DNA of 64,000 bases from Anaeramoeba flamelloides (taxonomy: Eukaryota; Metamonada; Anaeramoebidae): positions 8,060,001 through 8,124,000 of the forward strand of contig JANTQA010000029.1 in NCBI GenBank assembly GCA_027625915.1, given 5' to 3'. A model generated the notes under the pieces. It worked only from the letters and a program-made list of their open reading frames with translations, had not been told where the DNA came from and did no database searches. The position numbers and the translations under genes are program-made. Position 1 is the first letter of the stretch. Each line of letters starts with the position of its first letter. Positions 11,512-22,900 of this stretch are shown here, piece by piece.

Positions 11512-13028
11512 ATGTCTGAGGAAAGAATTGTCATAATTGTTGCTGTTCGTAATTTTGTTTTTCTTAATAGAACCACACCTCTAAATTTTTACCTTTCAAA
11601 ACACGATCTTTTCATTTCAAAAATTCATTGTTCCATCTCTTACTTATGATTCTATTTTTCGAAAATTTTAGGGCCCCGGTAGTGTTGGAAAATCTGCCAT
11701 CACGTTACAGTTTATTACACAAACTTTTGTGCAAGATCATGGTAATTAAATATTTTTTTTTTTATTTTTTTTTGGAGTTTTCACTAGCAAGATCTTAAAT
11801 TTGTGATTTTTAAATGTAATTCTTCTTGTTTTTTCTTTTCTGAACACAAACCAAACTCTCTAGATCCAACAATTGAAGGTACAGAATCTTTTCTTTTTTT
11901 TTTTTTTTTTTGTTTTTACTTTATTTACCAAAAAAAACTTTTTCCAACAAGATCTCCTTAACATTTTTTTTTTTTTTTTTTTTTTTTTTTGCGTGAAACA
12001 TTTTTATCTGATTAATTCTTGTTGACAAAAACCACAACTTAAAAGAATCTTACCAAAAAACAGTGACTTTAAATAATAAATCTTTTCCTTTAGAAATTCA
12101 AGTATGCTAATTTTTCTTCTTCTAATTTTACCAATCAAACGTTAAGTGGAATTAAATCTGTTTCTTATTTTTTTTTAATTATTCCTTTTGAACGTGTTCG
12201 AATTTTAGGATACAGGTAAGCAGATTTCTTTTCTCTTTTCTTTTTTATTTAAAAATTAAAAACATAAAAATTTTTTTTATTTTCAAAATGTTCAATTCTT
12301 TCGAAAAATCTTCAAAAACTGCTTTTCACTTTTCGATTTTCCAAATTACAATTAGCTGGACAAGAAGAATATTCGACTCTTCGTTCACACAATTTCCGTG
12401 CTGGACACGGGTTTCTATTGATCTATTCTGTCGACAACCGAAAAGGATTTGAAGAGATTGAGGAATTCCGAAAAGAAATTACAAGAGCAAAAGACTGTGA
12501 CAATGTCCCCATTGTGCTGTGCGCAAACAAGGTAATTAATTATTTCAGTTGTGAAGTTCAGAACCACAGAGAATTTGGATTTTTGTTTTTCCAGGGCTTT
12601 GTTTCCAAAATCTCCCGATTTCTGAAACAAACTAATAATGAAAATTAAAACCCGAATTTACAATTCGAACCAAAAACCAAAAACAAAAATTAAAAAAACA
12701 AAACAAAACATAAATTAAAAACTTTCAAATAAAAATAACAACAAAAACAAAAACTAAAACAAAAACAAAAAAAAAAACTATTAAATAACAACAAAAACAA
12801 AAGATTGATCTTCCAAGTGAAGAACACGAGGTTTCCAAAAAAGAAGGCCAAGATCTTGCCAAGAATTACCAAGTGCCATTCATCGAAACAAGCGCAAAAG
12901 AAGTGATTAACATCGACGAAGCATTTCAAAGCATTGTAAAGCTTGTTGTTGAATGGGAACAAAAAAAAAATAGTAAAGGGAAAGGGAAAGGTAAGGGTAA
13001 GGGTAAAAAGGATTGTGTGCTAATGTAA
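11512..13028 (+). CDS. Ras-family small GTPase, seven exons
   Basis: Proposed exons: 11512-11538, 11672-11741, 11864-11878, 12046-12101, 12209-12215, 12356-12531, 12804-13028. They join in phase to 191 residues, with GT-AG introns of 107-272 nt. The protein follows H-Ras numbering exactly: P-loop GPGSVGKS at 10-17, effector loop DPTIEESY at 33-40, DTAGQEEYS from 57 (Gln61 present), NKID split by intron 6, and ETSAK. The tail is a Lys/Gly-repeat (KGKGKGKGKG) followed by CVLM, a CaaX box whose final Met favours farnesylation; so a membrane-anchored GTP/GDP switch. Oddities are Ser at position 13 instead of Gly, and exons of only 15 and 7 nt. The 7-nt exon encodes Asp57 and Thr58 plus the first base of Ala59. 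Splice sites were inferred by eye; the unbroken match to Ras supports each join. Confidence 0.88.
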
Positions 13029-14420
13029 ACAAACTCTAAAAGTTTACCAAAACTTTAATTATTTTATTTTCCAAAAGACAGATAATAGCCAAGATGCATT
13101 TTACTTCAATTTTATTTGTCTCAAGATAAAAAATTAAAAAAAGAGAGTTTTAAGAATTCAATTTCTAAATTTGAAAATTTCAATCTTATTAAAATCAAAC
13201 AATTGATTTTCTTTTTAATTTATGTTAAAAATTTGAAAAAAAATATTTTTTTTATTTTATTAACTAAATAAAATTAATTAATCTTTTTTTAAAATTTTTA
13301 CTTTCTTTTATCTGTATTTATCAGATTATTATCCAACCATTAACCATCGTTGGTTCTTGAAATAAAAAAGATGCAAATTAATATTTGCAACAGAATTCAT
13401 TAAAACGATAGATCACATGAGAACAAAAATGTCATGAATTTCAGGCTACTTTTGAAGCAAACTTTTAGAAAAATAAAAAGAAATTTCATTGACTAATCTA
13501 TTGAATTTTTTTATGAAATTTAATGAATGAACCATCATATAAATATTCAATGGAAGTTACAAGGAAATTTCAAGCAAATTTTGATTGAAAATTCTTGGAA
13601 TAAAATGAAAAATGTCGAAATATAAATGAAAAATATACGAAAAATAAATGAATATTTATTTAAATTTCAAATTAGACATTTCTTTTTTTTTTGATTTTTT
13701 TGTGTTAGAAAAGTGAAACCCCATTGTGAAAAATAGGTGTAAAGAAAAAAGAAAACAATGAAGAAGAAAAAAAGATATTAATAGAAACATAACTAAAAAA
13801 ATAAGAGATCGCCATGGAAAAACCTTATAAAGATATTGCTCCCTACATTTTTGCTGCTTGAAATACTTAATTTTTTTTATTAACAAATCTTTCTATTATT
13901 AGTTTATCTCAGAATTTATTTTATTTTTAAGATATTTTTTTGCTTTTGTTTGAAGAAAAAAAAAAATAAAATTAAAAAAAAAATACCTAAAATTGAACAC
14001 AATTTCGATTATTTAGATACCCCTATTCGAAACAAAAAAACTAATATATACAAAAAAGTAAAAAAATAATAAAAATGAAAATCTATAAATTTTTGCTATA
14101 AACTTTTAGAAAAACTTAATTACTCTAATGTATAAAGGCGATTGATTGATAGTAATTGTAGATACAACTGAAAGTGAAAAGTAATTATTACAATTAATAA
14201 ACTTGTTGATTTATTTGAAAATAGCTCAAAGAATTTATCAATAATATAATTGATTTTAACCTAAAGATTAAATGGGATTGTACTTGGATGGTTTGGAAAG
14301 GTGATAAAAAAAACAAATGTACATTTTCAAGAATTGTAGTGTCAATTGTATTGGAAACTATCATTGAAAAAATTATTGAAGGGATCAATCCTCTATAACA
14401 ATAAGTCAAAATTTTCAAAT

Positions 14421-15490
14421 ATGTTATTGGTGGTATTCTCTACTTACAAATTTTGTAGATTGCCCAGTGTCAAAAAATTCTGATAAACTAAGAAACCCAA
14501 AAAAGAATATTTTTTTGAAAGAGATCAATTTTTTTTTTTCTATTTTTACTTTAAAAGAAAACATTTGAATTCATTTTGTTTTTCACATTATAAAAAGTTT
14601 TTATCCTTTTTTATTGTCATTTCCATCAATATTATCCAATAACAAGTCATTGTTGTTGGGGATATTAAAATAAATATTTTTTTTCAAGATAATTCTTTTG
14701 GTTAACCAAAAAAATTGATTTATTCAACAAATTAAAAAATAATTGTATTCTTTAAGAAGGATAATTTTTATCATTAAATTTTTATGTTCATTTACAAATT
14801 TTACTTAGAAATCTTGTTTTTGTTTTTTAATAAAATTTGGATTGTTCTAGATGAAATTTATTGAAGATATTTAGGAATAGAGCAATTTTATACTCAAAAT
14901 TCAAAATCAATTTTTTTCTAACCAAAATTATTTAAATTGTTTTAAAAATTCTTGTGGATAAGATCAAACAATTTGTTAAAAAAATTTTTCAAAATAGAAA
15001 ATTTTTTTGCAATTTTTTTCTTTTTGTAAATCAGAAAATAACTTTTTTAAAACATTAAAGAAAAAATTTTTTTTTACTTTTTAGATATCTATTTAACAGA
15101 GGAACTTTATTAAATTTCTATCAAATATTCATTTTTTAAATCGTCCATAATTCAATAAGTTTTATTGACTGAGATTTGTATCGAAATAAAATTTATTAAT
15201 AATAATAACAAAATAAACATTTTTTTTTCGAAATCAAGACTTTTCAACATAAAATGAAAAATATGATAAACCATTTTCAATAATCAAGTTAATTTTTATT
15301 AAAATTAATAAGTTATTTTTTTTTAGTTTTATATTGGAATCATATGAACTTTTGAATTTCATAAAAGAGACTCAAATTATTAAATTGTTTAAGTGAGGTT
15401 AACTCATGCATTTCATAAACCGAACACAAATTCCAAAAAAAAAAAAATTCAAGATCTTGACAAGATTTCCTTTTATTTTTACACAATAAA
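14421..15490. repeat. 1.07-kb dispersed repeat, copy A (empty site)
   Basis: Collinear with 30796-32810 from 'TTATTGGTGGTATTCTC' to the block ending near 'AAGATCTTGACAAGATTTCC'. Copy A carries a single TTAA at 14827-14830, exactly where copy B carries a 938-bp insertion flanked by two TTAA. The repeat itself has no coding frame or terminal repeat that I can see. Confidence 0.75.
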
Positions 15491-15703
15491 ACCCCCTTAA
15501 GGACTATCTGAATTTTATATTCTGTGGGCATCGAAATACAAAGCAGTAAATATATTAAGACCCTTTAAATATAGTGAATTGAGGGAAAGTCGAATATTGT
15601 GAATTTTTAGCAATTTAAGATTTTGACTAAAATCATTTATTGATCCAAAAACTTTTCGAAAAATCCCAACAAAGCAAGGCAAAAATAAAAAGCTATTTTT
15701 TTT

Positions 15704-15808
15704 GATATTGGGAAAATGTCACTCCACTTTCTTTTAAATGGGCAGGATACACTCACCACCAACTCTAACACACTTCAATATAAAGTGGAGTGACATTTTC
15801 CCAATATC
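15704..15808. repeat. Perfect 27-bp inverted repeat hairpin
   Basis: 15704-15730 (GATATTGGGAAAATGTCACT...) is the exact reverse complement of 15782-15808, with a 51-nt less-AT-rich loop. It would form a very stable cruciform or RNA hairpin. No similar copy was noticed elsewhere in the window. It could be a tiny MITE or a structured transcript. Confidence 0.8.
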
Positions 15809-18307
15809 ATTTTGGAAGTCGAAAATTTTGAGTGAAAATTTTTGGATTTTGGAAAGTAAATTTTTTTTGCCTTCCTCAAAAAAACCTAAATTTTACATTT
15901 TAACAAGATCTATTAACTCAACATTCTTTTGAGTTCATAATTCGTGTTGTGGGTATAAAAGAAATAGCAACCGCGAATAAAATTCAATAAATCCTTGATT
16001 ATTTTTATAGATGATTTGAGGAGTTTTTGAAAAAATAATCCTTAAAAATTCAACAAGTTTCATCAAATGAAATCTTGAGAATATTTTATTGAAATATTTT
16101 TGAATTTTTAAACCCAAACAATTTTATTATGAAATAAATTAACATTTAAATGTTAATTTGATGATTTCAGATATATATATATATATACTCATTTGTTACC
16201 TGAAATATTGGATTAAATTTAATTTATAAATTTTTACTGTAATATGAAAAATTTCGAGAATTAGAGTCAGTACATTTTTTTTGACACAAATTTTAAAAAT
16301 GATCTAATTTGTCCTCTTTGGAGATTGATATCAAAAAAAAAAAAAAAAAACCACAAAAAAGTTACATAAGAATTTAGAAAATAAACTTAAGGGCTGATTC
16401 ATTACAGTACAAAAATAAAATTTTGAATGGGAAAAATAAAAATTTTGTAATTTTTATGAGAAATTAAATACAAATTCACCTGATAACTAACATGTTAAGC
16501 GAGATCAATCTCGAAAAACCAACAATTAAAAACCACTGAAATTTTTCGAAAAAAAAAATGTGACACTCAATTTCTAATCTGAATGGTTAGAATATATTCT
16601 TTTGAAAACAACTGTGTTGTTTTTGAAGTATTACCCTTTAACCCTTGTTGAGATCTGTCCAAGAATTTTTTTTATTTTTTCATTTTTCCGATGAGTTATT
16701 TTTTCTTAAGAATGTTCTAAATACTATACTATTTCGAATTTAGATGGTTCAAAATTAACCAAAAATAAAAGATAATGAATTAAATTGATTTTAAACTTAG
16801 AAAAATTATTTTTTTTAAATTGATGAAAGTTGAACCTTTTTTAATTTACAATTAGAAACAAGTAATTTATAATTAAAAATTATCGATTTAGAAAAGACTG
16901 TTTTATTTTTTTTTCAAATTTCAATTTTAAGAATTCTTTTCGACTTTTATTTCATTTAGTTATTTGTATTTTTTTTATAATAAAAACCCTCTATAAATGT
17001 GTAAAATGTTTTTCTTAATTTTTTAAAAATTTTTACCCTACTCCCAGGGATCCTTTTTGGTATGTTTTACAATTAAAATATACAACTTTTCCTGTACGCC
17101 CCCCCAAATTAAGGAAAGGTTTTTTTTGCCAACAGAATTGGGCATTCTAATAACAAAAAATATAATTTAATCAAAAGTATAAAAAAGTTTGGTGTTGCTA
17201 TTGTTTTTTGATTTCTGAATTTTTTTTTTCGATTTTTGAATTTCTGTTTCTTCCTCAAACATTTTTATTCTATTATTAAATCGGACTTTTTGTTATTAAA
17301 AACTCCAGATTTGTTGAAAATTTACCTCTTCCGTCGGTACCCATTGGAGAAGTTTTATATTTTTGGAAAAATTACCAATTTAGTAAACCCTCTTAAAATA
17401 TGAGAGATCACTTTTTGCTCATCTGTAATTTTATTTTTTTTGTTATATAAATTTTGTCAATTAAACCATTTGAAATTTCACAATAACACCTTTATAGGAA
17501 GGCCAATCCCTGGGTATAAACAAAATACGCCTTAAGTGATGATATTCTTAATTAAGAATTGCGAAAAATTCATATTAAAAAAATGAATTTTTTTCTTAAG
17601 AATCAAGATGTTATTGTGAATATGAGATAACCTAGGACAACCTTTTTTAGATTTTGGAAGCTTTTAAATAATCTTGTGAAATTCTTGATTTTGCTCCATC
17701 CTTTCCACACTTTCAATAAACTAATACTGAAAAAATTTAACCAAATAAATATTTTTAAAAAACTCCTATTTTGAAATTTAATTAATTTCATAAATTAGAC
17801 CCTTGTTAAAAATATTTTCCCGTTATAAAAATCAAAGAAACTTATCAACATGATGACAAAAAAGGTTAAATATGAAATATGTCTCTTTGAATTATTATTA
17901 AGAAAGAATTATTAAGATACAGAAAGATTAAATTGTATTTATCGAACAAAAAAAAATGATAATAAAAAGTTTATTTTTTGAATTTAAACAAAAAAATAAT
18001 TCTCTTCTCTAATATTGTGATTATGAATGTATTTTTAAAACAAAATACTTTAATTTTTTATACCATTGACATCAATTCAAGATCTAAACTTGAAGTAAAT
18101 TTTAACATATACAAAGTATATGTCTGTCTTTCGATTTTCAAATACCCAAGCCTAAAAAAAAAAAAAATCATTGATTAAAATTTTTATAATGAGTTAAAAG
18201 TTGTCAACTTGAGTAATTTGAACCAGTTTATTTTGAATACTAATTTATTTTCTAATACAGTTTTATTTTGAATACAGTATTTTTAAAACTATTTGTTATC
18301 AAGTATT

Positions 18308-18503
18308 AAAGCCCTTTCCATTTTTAAGGCAAAAACTACCAATGAAATTAAAGGCACAATAAAATTTCAATTTAAGGCACATATTTTGGAATTTTTCTTC
18401 GATACAAATTAAATTTCCCTAGAGTAAGATTTAATGTATTAATTTGTAATTTCTTTGAACCCACATTTTCATTCAAAATTTGTACCTTAAAAACCGAACT
18501 GAT
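18308..18503. mobile_element. TA-type MITE, degenerate copy
   Basis: Same arm text as the other MITE copies ('TTTTTAAGGCAAAAACT' on the left, 'TTTGTACCTTAAAAACCGAACTGA' split over the right end) but with many substitutions. About 196 bp; ends are approximate. The most decayed of the four copies. Confidence 0.55.
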
Positions 18504-19380
18504 GTAAAGAAAATATTTCAAAGTTGGATAAAACTAAAATTCATCCCTCAATTATTTGGAATTTTTGACACAAAAAGATCTTTCTTCTTGACAGGAGTTT
18601 TTAAAAATTGTAGTTTAACTAACAACAACCAATATATTAGCATCCTGAATTTGAAGTTCCGAAATCTTGATTTTATTGTAAATAATTTTTATTATTAGTT
18701 CTGAAATGTTGATTAAAGTATTTTTTGTCTAACTTCAAAATTAAATTTTCTGAATAGTGTTTTGAAATCCAAAAATTCATAACAAAAAAGGATTAGATCT
18801 TGTTATAATAAATTCTTTTTTTAAAAATATGAATTATTTTAAAACTGATAATTCCTTTCTCTGTAGTCGATAATTGGGATTGGTTATAAATACCCCAATG
18901 AACTTTTGTGAAACGAAGTTAACTATTATTGTAGGTTCACTTTTTAATATTCACTCGACTTAATCAAATAAGTCCAAAAAAAAATTATTTTTATCTACTC
19001 AATTCTTGGGAATATTGGCAGATAATTTTTTTAGATTATAGTTTGTATTGAAAAAAAAAAAGATTATATGTTTGTATACCCAATCTTTTTTTGTAAGGTA
19101 TTGAGTGGTTTTTTTTTGTAATTTGGTTATTTTGTACCTTATTGGTTTACTTAAAGAAAGACTATAAAAAGTCTTTGTAATTTGACTTTTGGAAAAAAAA
19201 ATCAAGAATAGTTACTCTTACCTGAACAACCTAATTCAGTTAGGAAGTTACAAAAGTTTAAAACCAAAAATAGTTTGAATTATTGAAGTTCAATTTGTAA
19301 TTTTATAAATTAAAAGTAATGATAATATTAGATATATCAATAGAATTTCATTTTTTCAAAATTTTATCATAAAAAAAAAT

Positions 19381-19868
19381 ATGAGCGAATTTGTCGGTGT
19401 TACTGTAACTTCTGAATCTACGAATACAGAAACTTACGATTCTTCTTCAGACAGTGAAAATAGAAAAGAAATTTCCTCTGTTTCAGTAATTTACTTTTTA
19501 AGTTTTTTTACTTCTTTTTCAATTTATTGTTTTTTTTTTTTTCCTTTTATTTTTAAAAAATAAAAAGAACCAAAAAGAGATTAAACCCAAGAAAGAAACT
19601 CAAAATTCAAATGAAGAAGCATCTAATCCTGAAAATGAAAAATCAAAAAAACAAGAACAAAAAGAAGAAGAAAAAGAAAAAGAAACAAAAAAGAAGAAAA
19701 CCATAAAAAGAAAGAAAAAAAAAACAAAAAAAAAAAAACCACGTATTGCCGAGATTAAAGACTCCTCAAGTGAAAGATCAAATGAAAACAATAAAGAAGA
19801 AAGCAGTAGTTCAGCAAATTCTGAAGATAACGAAAATATGATTGTAAATAATAATGATAATAATGATG

Positions 19869-19900
<32 letters not shown>

Positions 19901-22900
19901 GAGAGTGAGAGTAAAAGCGAAAGTGAAAATGGTAATGATCGAGATAAGGAAAACAAAATTCCAAACGAAGACGGAATTGTTGAAATCAGCAAAAAAGAAA
20001 GAAGATTGGAAAAAAAAAAAAAAATTGAAAAACTCTTCCAAGAGACGGAGGTAAAATTAAATCCTGAAGAAACCAAGGAACAAGAAAAAAGAAAAAAAAT
20101 GTTATTAGAAAAGTCAAAACAAAGATTTTTCCAAATTAAAGAAAATAAAAGAAAACGATACAAATATAAAATATCTTTACAGTCACCCTCGGTCATTGGA
20201 AAAGGAATGAAAAAGCATACAATTTTTTTAGTGGAAACAACAAAAATTCTAATACATGACGGCAAAAAAACATTAGATATGGAAAATTTGGATCTGGAAA
20301 AAAACGAAAATACAGAGAGCAATAGCAATAGCAACAGCAATAGTGGTAGTGATAGCGAGAATGATAATAATAGTAATAATAATAGTAATAGTAATAGTAA
20401 TAGTAATAGTAATATTGATAGCAATAGCGGTAATGAAAGCGAGAATGAGAATGATGATGATAATGAAAAGAAAAAACAAAAAGAAACAAAGAACAAGAAA
20501 AAACAAAACAGCAACAACACAAATGGCAGAATTTCGAAATTTAAAGTCAAAAGGAGATATAAAGATTTTATTTGGTTAAGAAATAATTTAATTTCTGATT
20601 TCCCAGGAGTCATTGTACCCACTTTACCAGGTAAAAAAATTATTTCAAAATTTGAATCTCAATTTGTTGAAATGAGGAGAACCCAACTCAAATTACTCCT
20701 CAAAAGAATTTCAGAACATCCTCTTTTAAGTTTGTCTCGAATTTTTACGATGTTTCTTGAAAATGATGTTGATGAGATTTATAAAACTAAATTAAATAGA
20801 AAAAAAATTAAACTTGGAATTAAAAGATTTCATGACGAATACCTCAAATATGAATTAGACGAAAAAAAGCAGGAAGAATTGGAAAACAAAATCGATTATT
20901 GGAAAAATCATGGCAATTGTTTAGTAATTATTTTTATTATTATTATTTATTATTTTATTTTTATTTTTTTATCATTGATCTATGTTGATTACTTCAGTGA
21001 TTATTTATTCCTTTATTTATTTTTCTGGGGAGTTGAATTTCTTGAAACATTTTGCTTTTTGTTGAAAAATAAATTGAACAAAAATTTCATTTGTATTCCG
21101 AAACAATCTTGTCAAAAGATCTTTAAAAAAGGTATATTTTAAACTTTTTAAACACTAAATCTGTTCTAAGACGGGTTTCCGAGAATTGGACACAAAAATG
21201 TTTATTTGATTCTACGGGGGTTTAATTTTTCTTCAGAAAAGATGAATACAAATACGTTCAATTTATTTTTCAATTAACAGTTTTGCTTTCTTTCTTGATT
21301 TATTTTTTGGCACAAGCAAATTAAATTATTTGCTTTTTACTTATTTTATATTGTAAATTCACTTTAATTTGATTTTTACTTATTTTACATTTCATCTCTT
21401 CAAAATAACCAAAAAAAAAACTAATGTTTATTTAATTACTATTATTTTTTCTATTACTGCCATTTTGTAATAAACCTGCAAAAATCCAATTAAATAAATG
21501 GTTTCTTTGAATTTAATTCAATATTATAATTTAATACATACGTCATTTTAAAATGAATATCCCAATTGAATAAAAAACTTTTAGTAATAAAAATAAATTA
21601 AATGAGAATTTGAAAGAAGGATTTTTCTTAAAAATGACAGAAAGGAATCATTTCAAAATATTAAAGTTTTAATTTTTGAAAAATTTTAAATGGTGACATC
21701 CATTCCTTAAATTTAAAATTTGTTATTATTAAAAAATCTATTTCAATTTTGATAACAAATATACTAAAATATAACTACTATTGGTGTTTTTTGACTAAGG
21801 ATAACTTATAATTCAACTTACTTTTCAATACCATCAATTTGATTGATTATATGTTGAAGGAAATTAAAAATATTGCTAATTCTTGATTTGGATTGAAATA
21901 ATTTTTTTTGTGTAATTCCAGATTAACAAACAAATTGGATTATCAATTGGAATAAATTAATGATGAATAACAATTTTAGAGCTTTAAACAGTTATAAACC
22001 ATTTCCAAAAAAGCAGGGCAAATTCATTTTTAAAATATATCTTGTTTAGAAAACACAATCATCATGAAACTATTTTAATATATAAAATCATTAACGTTCA
22101 TTTATCGATTCTTGATAATAATTCAATTTGTTTGTTAGTATGGTATTAAATAAATAAAAAATATTAAAATTTTCTGATCTACATTTTTTATGATATTTTT
22201 TTAGGGATGAAAATTGCTAATTATTATATTCTTTTTGATCGAAAAAATTGTTTTCCTAAGACGTTTAATATCGATAAAATTTCCAATAGAATGGAAATCA
22301 TATTAAATGTATTTTATGGTTTCAAAAATCATTAGTTAACTTGCCTTATTTACTGTTTTTTTTATTAGAATTGGTTCGTGCATTAGTTTTCTCTTAAAAA
22401 GTTTTTTTTTTTTTTATTTTTTCATTTTTTTGAAATATTTCAAATAAATTTGGAAAACATTACTTTAAAAATTGATTCAATCAGTATTAATATTTCTCTT
22501 AATTTGTTATTTTCAATTAACAAATATCCACACCCAAAAAGAGGATTTTTTAGGTCAATGTAAAAAAAAAATTCAAATACCTCGCTTTTTTGGAAATACC
22601 TTATTAGAATTAATTTTCAATTGAAATAATATTATAATTTATTTTATAAAGAGATTTTATTATACATTTGTCATGCTTTTTTTCAAATAACTGTTGTTAT
22701 TTGAATGAGGATGAAAAAATATATTGTATAATTTTGAATTACGAACCAGATAGCGCTCGTTATTGTATGCTTGGAATTAAGTTACTACAGTTAATAAAAT
22801 TTGAAAAATTCAAAAAAAAAATTCTTTTTTTTTTTTTTTTTTTTAATCTTTATTAGCAAGACGAATCTCAAATTCAGAAAGAATAGTTTTGAAATTCACT

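Larger units (their letters stand above)
13029..19380. other. Long intergenic region with repeats, no gene
   Basis: About 6.3 kb. It contains copy A of a 1.07-kb repeat (14421-15490), a perfect 27-bp-arm hairpin (15704-15808) and a degenerate MITE (18308-18503). Short open frames here have no recognisable motif and many are Phe/Leu/Ile-rich readings of A/T runs. The promoter of the sorting nexin should lie near the right end; I see no specific signal. Confidence 0.6.

Noticed and set aside
12415-12648. Separate small gene at the Ras locus
   Set aside because: It is Ras exon 6 read through its donor into intron 6; the frame after NK is intron sequence.
19600-20622. 340-residue open frame on the minus strand opposite the sorting nexin
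   Set aside because: It is a Ser/Leu/Phe-rich reading of the Glu/Lys/Asn coding repeats of the PX gene; it has no domain, and the plus strand carries clear PX motifs.
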